22,972 nucleotides of DNA from an uncultured Megamonas sp. (GTDB lineage: Bacteria; Bacillota; Negativicutes; Selenomonadales; Selenomonadaceae): assembly GCA_900554895.1 (NCBI GenBank), contig USIX01000014.1, positions 1 through 22,972 on the forward strand, written 5' to 3'. The translations under genes were made by a program, and so were the position numbers. Each line of letters starts with the position of its first letter. Within the stretch, counting starts at the first letter, position 1. Shown piece by piece: positions 1 through 7,168 of this stretch. The notes beneath the pieces were generated by a model that saw only the letters and a program-made list of their open reading frames with translations, ran no database searches and was not told the origin of the DNA.

Positions 1-103
1 TCTCGGCATTGAATGCGAACCTGTACGTATCGACCCATTTACCAATAAGAAAATGACATTTTTTAAAGACCCTGACGGATTGCCGCTGGAACTGCACGAA
101 TAA
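1..103 (+). CDS. VOC/glyoxalase-family protein, C-terminal fragment
   Basis: An open frame enters from the left edge (first full codon at base 2) and stops with TAA at 101-103, leaving 33 residues. The tail contains FFKDPDGLPLELHE, the usual last strand of vicinal-oxygen-chelate (glyoxalase/bleomycin-resistance/lactoylglutathione lyase) proteins. In that family the Glu of the 'DPDG..(I/L)EL' motif is typically a metal ligand. The substrate cannot be told from this fragment. It points away from the minus-strand block, and no clear terminator follows before the next promoter. Confidence 0.7.
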   Translation, partial: LGIECEPVRIDPFTNKKMTFFKDPDGLPLELHE

Positions 104-136
104 TTCTAATCAATTTCTAATGATAGTCTAATCAAA
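104..136 (+). promoter_or_regulatory. Three tandem 11-bp repeats, candidate activator site
   Basis: Three consecutive 11-mers, TTCTAATCAAT, TTCTAATGATA and GTCTAATCAAA, each carry TCTAAT in the same position. They end 6 bp before the -35 box of the exported-protein gene. One-helical-turn spacing next to a -35 is typical of winged-helix response-regulator binding. The regulator is unknown and the region is AT-rich, so chance is possible. Confidence 0.4.
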
Positions 137-142
137 ATTTTA

Positions 143-171
143 TTGAAGGCAGTATTTATTAATGATATGAT
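143..171 (+). promoter_or_regulatory. Sigma-A-type promoter of the exported-protein gene
   Basis: The -35 TTGAAG (143-148) and -10 TATGAT (166-171) are separated by exactly 17 bp, 35 bp before the ATG at 206. Transcription would start near 178, leaving a short leader with an AGGAG ribosome binding site. Confidence 0.65.
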
Positions 172-205
172 ATTTCTAGCAAATACTTCACTAGGAGATG
201 ACACC

Positions 206-775
206 ATGTCAAAGAAAATTAAATTTCTACTGCTTACAGCTATGTGCTTAATTTTAACCAGTGCCGTAGCATTTGCCGCTACACCGAAAGCTCCCGTCGA
301 CCAGGTACTGCGCATGCACGGCACAATTACTGAAATCAACAATGATATGATTACAGTTCAAGACACGGAAGGCAAACAGGCTGTCACTTTAATCGTACGT
401 TGGGATACGGAAATTCTAAATGGTAAAAACGGCGAAAATGTCGATTTGAACCGCCTGCATGTCGGTGACGAACTTACGGCATATTACAGCCCTGTGATGA
501 CTCGCAGCCTGCCGCCGCAAAGTAAAGCCTATGCACTTGTAATGGGTAACGGCGAACATGATGCTATTTATATGCACGTCGGTGAAATCGAACAGACGAA
601 AAACGGCGTACGCATTTTAAGTTCCAACAATGATGTATACGTTACTATTCCGAAAACCGTTGAAGATGATGCCGACAAATTAAAAAAAGGTGATAAAATC
701 CTCGTTTGGTACGACTTCATGGCATTGAGCATGCCAGCACAGGCAACAGCTATTAAAGCTGAATTCTTAGATTGA
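206..775 (+). CDS. Exported protein of unknown function with two similar halves
   Basis: 189 residues. The start is the ATG at 206 because it follows AGGAG at good spacing and opens a typical signal peptide (MSKKIKF, a hydrophobic run to about residue 22, cleavage likely after AFA at 22-24); the open frame extends upstream but lacks a ribosome site there and overlaps the promoter. The mature part looks beta-rich and seems to hold two copies of one unit, residues ~33-112 and ~120-188. Each ends with a 'K/H-x-GD-x4-Y-x3-M-x-S-x-P-x-Q-x2-A' pattern (GDELTAYYSPVM...PPQSKA and GDKILVWYDFMALSMPAQATA). This suggests small OB-fold-like beta barrels acting outside the membrane. No catalytic motif was recognised and no function is assigned. 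It is a single-gene unit with its own promoter and terminator. Confidence 0.85.
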   Translation: MSKKIKFLLLTAMCLILTSAVAFAATPKAPVDQVLRMHGTITEINNDMITVQDTEGKQAVTLIVRWDTEILNGKNGENVDLNRLHVGDELTAYYSPVMTRSLPPQSKAYALVMGNGEHDAIYMHVGEIEQTKNGVRILSSNNDVYVTIPKTVEDDADKLKKGDKILVWYDFMALSMPAQATAIKAEFLD

Positions 776-784
776 TTATAACGT

Positions 785-823
785 AAAAAAATGCACTTTG
801 AATTAATCAAAGTGCATTTTTTT
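785..823. terminator. Bidirectional intrinsic terminator
   Basis: A perfect 17-bp inverted repeat (785-801 and 807-823) with a 5-base loop. The core is TGCACTTTGA, flanked by an A-run on one side and a T-run on the other, so it works in both directions. It ends the exported-protein gene and also the minus-strand rsmI operon; the rsmI stop codon lies in the loop. Confidence 0.85.
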
Positions 824-1678
824 CTGCTCATTTTCCAATACAGCCTGATATACGTCACGTTTGGCAATATTCAGCTTCTTAGCCGCCGTTTTTATGGCTT
901 CTTTTTTGGAAATACCTTCATCTATTAATTTCTGTACATATTCAACAGGCGATAATGAAAAATTTTCCTGTTCCTGTATAGCTTCATGTTCATCCGCACC
1001 GGCAACAATTACGACAAATTCGCCGCGCGGCTCATTTTGCGCAAAATAATCCTGCAGATACATTAAAGTACCGCGCTTGAATTCTTCAAATTTCTTGGTA
1101 AGCTCCCGGCATGTCGCCGCCTGCCTATTTTCCCCGAAAACCTGTATCAGTTCTTTCAGCATATCTTTTAAATGATACGGTGTTTCATAAAAAATCAGCG
1201 TTTCTGTACGATTTTTTATACCGGTAAGCAGTTCTCGCCTTTTTTTTGCCGTTTTAGGCAGAAAACCGATAAATGAGAATTTTACTGTATCGATTCCGGA
1301 ACAGATAAGTGCGGACAGTGCAGCATTTGCCCCCGGTATCGGTACTACCCTGATATCTTCGGCAATCGCCAGTTGCGCCAGATGCGTGCCGGGGTCGGCA
1401 ATCCCCGGAAGACCTGCATCACTCACAACGGCGATATTTAAGCCTTCTTTCAGTTTTTCAACAAGCTGCGGTCCCTTCACCAATTTATTATGCTCATGAT
1501 AACTTGTAAGCGGCGTATGAATATCATAATGCGCCAGCAGTTTGCGCGTATTGCGCGTATCCTCCGCCGCTATCAGGTCAGCTTCGCTCAAAATCCGCAC
1601 GCCGCGATACGTCATATCCTCCAGATTACCGATAGGCGTTGCCACCAGATATAAACAGCCTTTTTCCAGTCTTTCCAT
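803..1678 (-). CDS. rsmI: 16S rRNA (cytidine1402-2'-O)-methyltransferase RsmI
   Basis: 291 residues, the usual RsmI length (YraL/YabC family). The SAM-dependent tetrapyrrole-methylase fold is recognisable from VATPIGNLEDMT (12-23), AAEDTRNT (37-44) and the SDAGLPGIADPG loop (86-97). With RsmH it makes m4Cm at C1402 in the ribosomal P site, acting on the 30S subunit in the cytoplasm. The start ATG directly follows the stop of the upstream methyltransferase gene with no spacer, so translation is probably coupled. It is the last gene of the tmk-holB-ricT operon, the same relative position as yabC in Bacillus. The stop codon lies in the loop of the terminator hairpin. Confidence 0.95.
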   Translation of the reverse strand: MERLEKGCLYLVATPIGNLEDMTYRGVRILSEADLIAAEDTRNTRKLLAHYDIHTPLTSYHEHNKLVKGPQLVEKLKEGLNIAVVSDAGLPGIADPGTHLAQLAIAEDIRVVPIPGANAALSALICSGIDTVKFSFIGFLPKTAKKRRELLTGIKNRTETLIFYETPYHLKDMLKELIQVFGENRQAATCRELTKKFEEFKRGTLMYLQDYFAQNEPRGEFVVIVAGADEHEAIQEQENFSLSPVEYVQKLIDEGISKKEAIKTAAKKLNIAKRDVYQAVLENEQKKMHFD

Positions 1679-2446
1679 CTATTGCTCCTCCCGTTCAGAC
1701 AACCTGTCCGGATAGTAATACGCCAGCAGCGGTTCGGTATAATCGCCGTTATCCTCATGCACGACGAGCACCGGTTCCAACTTCAAACCTCCCGGTGCAC
1801 CATCCTTCACGCCTTCAATCAGCACGATATTCGGTGATTTATCACGTTTAGGCTGTACGAGACGAAGCCGTTTCGCAGCTATTTTATATTTATGGAAAGC
1901 TACCATGATTTCGCCGAGCCTTTCCGGCAAATGCACCATTGCAAAACGACCGCGATATTTCAGTACATAGCTTGCCGCTTTGACTACATCATCAAGTTTT
2001 GCCGTGATTTCATGCCTTGCTCTTGCCACTCCGTCAAGCAGATTAAGCTGTCCCTGATTTATCTGACGATATGGCGGATTGGACACGACAAAGTCCATAC
2101 TGCCCGCTTTGTAATACTGTTCAATCCGGCACAAATCGCCCTTCTGTACGCAAATTTTATCTGCTAAATTATTGAGCTGCATATTGCGCACGGCAATTTC
2201 CGCCGTAACGGGATTTATCTCCAAAGCCTCCATTTTACGCACACGTGATGACAAAAGCAGCGGAATTACGCCTGTTCCCGTGCCCAAATCCAGACCGTAA
2301 CTGTTTTGGCGCACTGTGGCAAAATGAGCTAACAGTACCGCATCCAACGAAAAACAAAATTCATTTTTATGCTGGATGATTTTCAGGCCGCCTGTCAGCA
2401 GGTCGTCTATACGTTCATTTTCATTAAGTTCAAATGTCATCTTCAT
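1679..2446 (-). CDS. TrmN6-type tRNA1(Val) (adenine37-N6)-methyltransferase (YabB homologue)
   Basis: 255 residues. A class I SAM methyltransferase: motif I DLGTGTG at 53-59, acidic residue after strand 2 in ALEINP (74-79), and the N6-adenine catalytic motif NPPY at 123-126. Length, motif spacing and position between ricT and rsmI match YabB/TrmN6 (YfiC), which methylates A37 of tRNA. The start overlaps the end of ricT by 17 bp; a second in-frame ATG lies two codons downstream (2440) and either could be used, as the ribosome site is weak (AAAAAGATG). The tRNA target is inferred from family membership only. The yabA gene (replication initiation control) that lies here in Bacillus is absent. 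Confidence 0.88.
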   Translation of the reverse strand: MKMTFELNENERIDDLLTGGLKIIQHKNEFCFSLDAVLLAHFATVRQNSYGLDLGTGTGVIPLLLSSRVRKMEALEINPVTAEIAVRNMQLNNLADKICVQKGDLCRIEQYYKAGSMDFVVSNPPYRQINQGQLNLLDGVARARHEITAKLDDVVKAASYVLKYRGRFAMVHLPERLGEIMVAFHKYKIAAKRLRLVQPKRDKSPNIVLIEGVKDGAPGGLKLEPVLVVHEDNGDYTEPLLAYYYPDRLSEREEQ

Positions 2447-3257
2447 CTTTTTCTATGACATCTTCCCATGAAGCTACTATTGTTTTTTTCGTATCGAGCA
2501 GAACCGTTACGGTACGCTTCTGCATATTTATGGATATGGCTTTACCTTCGCCCTCCATGGATACAACGCGGCTGCCCTGTTTCGGCGGTGTTATAATGCT
2601 GCTGTGCTTGCTGCCGCCCTGATATAAATCATTCTCATATTTCAGACAGCACATCAAACGTCCGCAAATACCGGAAATTTTGGTCGGATTTAAGGATAAG
2701 CTCTGGTCTTTCGCCATACGAATGGATACCGGTTCAAAATCACCGAGAAATGTCGCACAGCAAAGCGGTCTGCCGCAGCAGCCGATACCGCCGAGCAGCT
2801 TAGCCTCATCACGCACTCCGATTTGACGCAGTTCGATACGTGTATGGAAAATAGCCGCCAAATCTTTCACAAGTTCCCGAAAATCAATACGACCGTCTGC
2901 CGTAAAATAGAATATGATTTTATTTACATCCAGCGTATATTCGACGCTGATTAATTTCATCGGCAGCTGTCTGTTTCTGATTTTCTCTTCGCAGATTTTA
3001 TATGCTTCCTGTTCCTTCAAATTATTTTCTGCCAATTTTGCTCTATCATCATCAGTCGCTTTGCGCTGTACTTCTTTAAGCGGCTGCACCACTTCCGAAT
3101 CCGGCACATCGCGCGGTCCGATTACCACCGTACCGAATTCGATGCCGCGTGCCGTTTTCACTACGACACCGTCACCCTGAACCAATACAAGCCCGCCCGG
3201 ACTGAAATAATATATTTTACATGCTTTCTTAAATCTTACACCTACAACGGTCTGCAC
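2430..3257 (-). CDS. ricT: RicT/YaaT, PSP1-domain protein (RNase Y accessory factor)
   Basis: 275 residues with a GTG start preceded by a textbook AGGAGG. The PSP1 C-terminal domain is unmistakable: GGIGCCGRPLCC (157-168) followed by ISGICGRLMCCLKYE (195-208). These supply Cys 160, 161, 166, 167, 198, 203 and 204, the cluster that in Bacillus RicA-RicF-RicT is linked to [4Fe-4S] binding. In Bacillus the complex directs RNase Y to process operon mRNAs and affects sporulation, competence and biofilm formation. No ricA or ricF lies nearby; whether the full complex exists here cannot be judged. Position after holB is the conserved Firmicute arrangement. Confidence 0.93.
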   Translation of the reverse strand: MQTVVGVRFKKACKIYYFSPGGLVLVQGDGVVVKTARGIEFGTVVIGPRDVPDSEVVQPLKEVQRKATDDDRAKLAENNLKEQEAYKICEEKIRNRQLPMKLISVEYTLDVNKIIFYFTADGRIDFRELVKDLAAIFHTRIELRQIGVRDEAKLLGGIGCCGRPLCCATFLGDFEPVSIRMAKDQSLSLNPTKISGICGRLMCCLKYENDLYQGGSKHSSIITPPKQGSRVVSMEGEGKAISINMQKRTVTVLLDTKKTIVASWEDVIEKDEDDI

Positions 3258-3267
3258 GTTTTACCTC

Positions 3268-4251
3268 CTATTTCGGCTCTCGCCATTTTAACATAAAATC
3301 CTGCACCATGAGCTTTACGTCCGCATTGGATTTCAATCGTACTGCAAGATTTTCTCCCAGTTCCTGACAATTTAGCAACCTGTCTACAGAAAATTGTGCC
3401 GCCAAATCATCAAGCTCTGCTTTTTTATTTCCATTATATAATAAACTATCGTCCGCCCCTGCCTTTATCAGCAGTAAGTCACGCACAACCATCTGCAGAA
3501 AACCTGCCCACTGCATGACTTTTTCTCTGTCCATAGCCGCCAGTTCATCGCTCAGCTGCCAAATATATGCAGCCGTTATGTCGGCAAAAATAAAATTCCA
3601 GACACTATCGTTTAATTTAAGACTTTCCTCGTCAATGAAAGCCAGCGCCTTTTTCATACTGCCGCCGGATAATTTTGCAATCACCCGTGCTTTTGTGCCG
3701 TCTATGCTATATTTCTGCTTCAAAACCGACATGATTTCATCTTCACCGAGCGGAGCAAAATATATTTTCATGCAGCGCGACAAAATCGTCGGCAGAAGCA
3801 TATCCTTATTCGCCGTTACCAATATGAATACTACCTCGCCGGTAGGTTCCTCCAGCGTTTTGAGCAGACTGTTTGCCGCCGCTTCATTCATGTATTCCGC
3901 ACCGTCGATAAGCACTACCCGCTTATCGGCCAGATACGGAGACAAAGCTATCTGCGACTGCATTTGCCTGATTTGTTCGATTTTAATGTTTTTTGCCTTG
4001 CCTTCCGGCTGTAGATAATAAAAATCGGGATGATTTCCTGCCGTAAAGGTTTTGCAGGAAACACATTCATTACAGGGAGCATTTTCACTATTGCAGAAAA
4101 GTGCTTTTGCCAGAACTTTCGCTGCCAGTTTCTTGCCGATACCCTCCATACCTGTAAACAAAAGCGCATGCGGCAACCTTTTTTCCGCCAAAAGCTGCCG
4201 CAAATCCTGTTTTATCTGTGTATGACCTTGTATATCAGACCAATCACTCAT
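3268..4251 (-). CDS. holB: DNA polymerase III subunit delta' (clamp loader)
   Basis: 327 residues, a normal length. It has the AAA+ clamp-loader layout: RLPHALLFTG, a P-loop-like GMEGIGKK (34-41), a four-cysteine zinc module (Cys53, 60, 63, 66), the DE-box-like VVLIDGAEYM, SLLKTLEEP and the TILSRC sensor/arginine-finger motif typical of delta'/gamma. It stators the clamp loader that places the sliding clamp on DNA. The ATG follows the upstream stop by one base and has little ribosome site of its own, so it is probably translated by coupling. Confidence 0.94.
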   Translation of the reverse strand: MSDWSDIQGHTQIKQDLRQLLAEKRLPHALLFTGMEGIGKKLAAKVLAKALFCNSENAPCNECVSCKTFTAGNHPDFYYLQPEGKAKNIKIEQIRQMQSQIALSPYLADKRVVLIDGAEYMNEAAANSLLKTLEEPTGEVVFILVTANKDMLLPTILSRCMKIYFAPLGEDEIMSVLKQKYSIDGTKARVIAKLSGGSMKKALAFIDEESLKLNDSVWNFIFADITAAYIWQLSDELAAMDREKVMQWAGFLQMVVRDLLLIKAGADDSLLYNGNKKAELDDLAAQFSVDRLLNCQELGENLAVRLKSNADVKLMVQDFMLKWREPK

Positions 4252-4252
4252 T

Positions 4253-4588
4253 TCAATTATACCAAAGCAAATTATCCAGCAATATATTAAGCTGATTACA
4301 CTGTCTTATCAGACTTTCTTTATCGCCTCTGTCCACGGCTTCGCTGATTTCCCGTAAAACAGCATCCATTTCACTGACTTTACCGTACAGATTTGGCTGC
4401 TGCATATTTTCCCACGAAGATTTCATTCCCGCCATGTACAGCTGTGTTACGGCAACCGATACAAAATCTTTCACTAAGACTTGATAAGCGTGCACATTCT
4501 CCGCTGTAGGATTTTCCACCAGCAGCTCATACTCTGCCGCTATTTTCTGCTTTTGCTCATTTACATCAGATATCAACAATTCTTTCAT
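4253..4588 (-). CDS. YaaR/DUF327-family protein
   Basis: 111 residues. The start is the ATG at 4588 because AGGGGA (complement of 4595-4600) sits six bases before it; two upstream in-frame starts lie on or before that site. No enzyme motif is present. The C-terminal ~75 residues match remembered Bacillus YaaR: LVKDFVSVAV against LVKRFVKEAV, then SSW/HNW, and a SEMDAVLREISEAV helix against KEIDEKLLELTEAF, ending in a LLxNLL-type helix. It lies exactly between tmk and holB as yaaR does. It looks all-helical, soluble and acidic. YaaR's role is not settled. The neighbouring yaaQ (cyclic-di-AMP receptor) is missing here. The family call rests on by-eye alignment. Confidence 0.75.
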   Translation of the reverse strand: MKELLISDVNEQKQKIAAEYELLVENPTAENVHAYQVLVKDFVSVAVTQLYMAGMKSSWENMQQPNLYGKVSEMDAVLREISEAVDRGDKESLIRQCNQLNILLDNLLWYN

Positions 4589-4666
4589 ATTCATTCCCCT
4601 ACATCTACAAAAAAACATAAAAACAAACCAAAGAGCTTGAAATTAGTATACCATAAAGATTTTTAT

Positions 4667-5335
4667 TTATAAATAGTTTTCAATACACGCCATTACATCC
4701 CTGTGTATATCTTCAATGCTGCGAATTATTCCGTTTTGTGCACAATCTACAATTTCCCAACCGTATTTTTGCGCCATCTGTTCATAAACAGCATGGCATT
4801 TTGCCAGATATACCGCATCTTTTTCATGAATATCCTTTGCCATCTTTGTCTTTTGTGCTCTGTCTTCAATTAATTTGCCGCTTAAATCAGCCGGCATATT
4901 CAGAAAAATCACCTTGTCCGGCACAGGCAGCCCCATCTTCACAAATTCCGTATCCCAAAGCCAGTGCAGAAATTCTTCCCGTTCATTTTTATCCTGAATT
5001 TTTACTGCCTGATGAACCATATTGGAAGTTGTATATCTGTCCGCTAAAATAATCGCTCCTTCTTCATACGCCCTTTTCCATTTTTTTCGATACGACGCAT
5101 ATCTATCCACAGCAAAAAACAATGACGCCGCATACGCATTCACGTCATCGGCATGACCGCCGAACTCTCCGCGCAGATACATTTTTACAGGAGCACACGC
5201 TTCGCTTTCATAATCAGGATACTCTATCTTCATTACATTTTTTCCCAGACAAATTAATTTATCGTACAGTAATTTTGTCTGCGTCGCTTTGCCTGAACCG
5301 TCGCCCGCTTCGATAATTATCAGTTTTCCCTTCAT
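4667..5335 (-). CDS. tmk: Thymidylate kinase (dTMP kinase), variant P-loop
   Basis: 222 residues. It phosphorylates dTMP to dTDP with ATP. The P-loop is GDGSGKATQ (11-19): Ala17 stands where most P-loops have Ser/Thr, directly followed by Thr18. A DRYTTSN segment supplies the DR(Y/W/F) nucleotide motif, and a LID-like stretch EDRAQKTKMAKDIHEKD follows. The divergence from the standard Tmk group is the form I recall from many Clostridia and Negativicutes, so I do not regard it as defective. It starts inside the previous gene's stop (ATGA overlap) and follows the same order as Bacillus yaaO-tmk. A deoxynucleoside monophosphate kinase of other specificity is possible but less likely. Confidence 0.85.
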   Translation of the reverse strand: MKGKLIIIEAGDGSGKATQTKLLYDKLICLGKNVMKIEYPDYESEACAPVKMYLRGEFGGHADDVNAYAASLFFAVDRYASYRKKWKRAYEEGAIILADRYTTSNMVHQAVKIQDKNEREEFLHWLWDTEFVKMGLPVPDKVIFLNMPADLSGKLIEDRAQKTKMAKDIHEKDAVYLAKCHAVYEQMAQKYGWEIVDCAQNGIIRSIEDIHRDVMACIENYL

Positions 5336-6792
5336 TTTTCATCCTCCACCACTCTGACTGTATACAAATTCATATCTTCCGGACCAATGACGTTGCCACC
5401 GCTGTTTTTTTGTAAATCCACATAATCTATTATTTCCCGGCTTATGCGCTCACCCGGATAAATTATCGGAATACCCGGCGGATAGAAAGTTATCATTTCT
5501 CCGGCAATGCAGCCAGCGCTTGATTTAAAATCAACTTTTTTTGTCCGTTTAAACAGCGCATCGCGCGGTGACAGTACATACTCCGGCAACGGCGGCAATT
5601 TTATCTGTACAAGTTCACGCTGTTTTTTGCTGATAAAATCCCGTGCCAGATTTTTTAAAGCATTGTACAGATAATCACATTCACGCTGACTGTCAGCATA
5701 GGAAATAATAAACAGCAGATTGTAAAAATCGGACAACTCGCACTGGATTTTATATTTATGGCGCAGAATATGCTCCGCCTGCACCCCGCTTATGCCCAGA
5801 CCGCGTACACTCACCGTCAGTTTCGTTACATCAAGCGCGAATTTTCCTGCACTGTTCATATATTCCCTGCCGAAACAAAATAGCCCGTCTATTTCATTAA
5901 TGCGGCGGCGCAGATTTTCCGCCAAATTCACAGCTTTATCAATAAGCTCTTTTCCCTTCAATGCCATCTGTTCTCTTGCTGTATCAAGCGAAGCCATTAA
6001 AAGATAATTAGGGCTGGTTGACTGCACAAGGCTGCACATCTTATTGAAACGCTCTTTATCCACACGTTTTCCCTTCATATGCAGAAGCGAAGTCTGTGTC
6101 ATAGAACCTAAAATCTTATGCGTACTCTGTGCAACGATATCCGCTTCCGCATCGAGCGCCTGCACCGGCAAACTGTCAGAAAAATGCAGATGCGGTCCGT
6201 GCGCTTCATCAACGAGCAATACCATATCATATTCATGTACAATCCGTGCAATCGTTTTTATATCTCCTGCCACGCCGTAATATGTAGGATAAACCATTAC
6301 AAGCGCTTTGGCATCAGGATTTTTTTCTACAACTTTCCGTACCTCCTGCGGCGTTATGCTCATAGCAATCCCCAGATTTTCATCTATTTCCGGCTGGATA
6401 AATACAGGCTTTGCTCCGACAAGTACCAATCCGCCCAATACGCTTCTATGCGCATTTCGCGGCACGATTACCTTATCTCCCGGGTTCAAGGCGGTGAGCA
6501 GCATAGCATGAATAGCCCCTGTCGTTCCGTTGATGAAAAATCGGCTTTCATCCGCACCGTACAAATCGGCCGCCAAATCCTGCGCCTCTTTTATACAGCC
6601 CGTCGCCCCGTGTATATCGTCAAGCTCTTCCATGAGCGAAACTTCCATTTTCAGCCCGTCAGACGTGATAATCTCACGCATTTTATCCGGTATACCCTTG
6701 CCCTGCTTATGACCCGGCGTATGAAAAGCTACTGCGCCATCAGCTATATAATTTTTCATCGCTGTAAACAGCGGCGTTTTATTCTGTTCCAT
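5332..6792 (-). CDS. Orn/Lys/Arg decarboxylase family protein (YaaO type)
   Basis: 486 residues from the ATG at 6792, chosen because AAGGA lies just upstream; an in-frame TTG seven codons earlier has no such site. A PLP fold-I decarboxylase: HTPGHKQGKG (24-33), INGTTGAIHAM (88-98), the DEAHG cofactor motif (195-199) and Schiff-base lysine in STHK (Lys226), then the C-terminal domain with ITFYPPGIPIIYPGE. Length is of the short YaaO/SpeA-like class without the N-terminal wing domain of the inducible E. coli enzymes. It probably decarboxylates arginine or lysine; the substrate cannot be read from the sequence. It stands immediately upstream of tmk with a 4-bp overlap, as yaaO does in Bacillus. 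Confidence 0.9.
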   Translation of the reverse strand: MEQNKTPLFTAMKNYIADGAVAFHTPGHKQGKGIPDKMREIITSDGLKMEVSLMEELDDIHGATGCIKEAQDLAADLYGADESRFFINGTTGAIHAMLLTALNPGDKVIVPRNAHRSVLGGLVLVGAKPVFIQPEIDENLGIAMSITPQEVRKVVEKNPDAKALVMVYPTYYGVAGDIKTIARIVHEYDMVLLVDEAHGPHLHFSDSLPVQALDAEADIVAQSTHKILGSMTQTSLLHMKGKRVDKERFNKMCSLVQSTSPNYLLMASLDTAREQMALKGKELIDKAVNLAENLRRRINEIDGLFCFGREYMNSAGKFALDVTKLTVSVRGLGISGVQAEHILRHKYKIQCELSDFYNLLFIISYADSQRECDYLYNALKNLARDFISKKQRELVQIKLPPLPEYVLSPRDALFKRTKKVDFKSSAGCIAGEMITFYPPGIPIIYPGERISREIIDYVDLQKNSGGNVIGPEDMNLYTVRVVEDEK

Positions 6793-6824
6793 TCCAATCC
6801 TTCTTTCAGTCAAACTCAGAAAAT

Positions 6825-6830
6825 ATTATA
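6825..6830 (-). promoter_or_regulatory. Candidate -10 box upstream of the yaaO-tmk-holB operon
   Basis: Consensus TATAAT on the minus strand, 33 bp before the chosen ATG and 52 bp downstream of a terminator that isolates the operon from the genes to its right. The best -35 at proper distance (TTTCAT, 18-bp spacer) is poor, so the promoter is tentative. Confidence 0.4.
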
Positions 6831-6881
6831 CTATATTTTATCTTTCAAATGAAATTTGCCTTCATTTAAAATTAAAATACA

Positions 6882-6918
6882 AAAAAATCCCGAAAGATGT
6901 AAACTATCGGGATTTTTT
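6882..6918. terminator. Intrinsic terminator
   Basis: A perfect 12-bp inverted repeat with TCCCGA/TCGGGA as GC-rich core (6882-6893 and 6907-6918) flanked by A and T runs on both sides. It ends the decarboxylase/small-membrane-protein unit on the minus strand. Confidence 0.85.
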
Positions 6919-6969
6919 ATAACATATTTTTCTTTTGTATTTAATACGGCATCCTATCAAATAGGCTGG

Positions 6970-7152
6970 TTATTTACGTCTGCCTGCAATTATCATGCGG
7001 ATAATCGTTATAACGATAAATATCGCCACGGCACCCATCGTTATTTCACTGAAAACAGACATTGTACTGTTCGTTTCCGGCGACATCATCATAAATACCA
7101 CACCCAATACGAGCAGAACAACAACCAGATTAATCAAAGTTCCTATCTTTAT
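6970..7152 (-). CDS. Small two-helix membrane protein, apparent ATA start
   Basis: About 60 residues and not described by standard start codons. The frame follows a perfect AAAGGAGG ribosome site (complement of 7157-7164), but the codon at ideal distance is ATA (7150-7152), with ATC one codon earlier; the first standard start in frame, TTG at 7137, lies about 20 bases from the site. The translation begins IKIGTLINLVVVLLVLGVVF, then a short polar loop with PETNST, then a second hydrophobic span (AVAIFIVITIIRMIIA) and a basic GRRK end: two transmembrane helices. It lies 16 bp after the diamine decarboxylase stop and is followed by a terminator, so it is the second gene of that unit. Function unknown; a role linked to polyamine or envelope physiology is only suggested by position. 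Confidence 0.6.
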   Translation of the reverse strand: MKIGTLINLVVVLLVLGVVFMMMSPETNSTMSVFSEITMGAVAIFIVITIIRMIIAGRRK

Positions 7153-7168
7153 GATTTTTCCTCCTTTC

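Noticed and set aside
143..205. An upstream ATG extending the exported protein by 21 residues
   Set aside because: It overlaps the -35/-10 boxes and has no ribosome site, while the ATG at 206 has AGGAG and opens a clean signal peptide.
6118..6852. A 244-codon plus-strand open frame
   Set aside because: It lies wholly antisense to the strongly supported Orn/Lys/Arg decarboxylase, has no ribosome site and its residue composition is unlike a real protein. The other plus-strand frames over minus-strand genes were dropped for the same reason.
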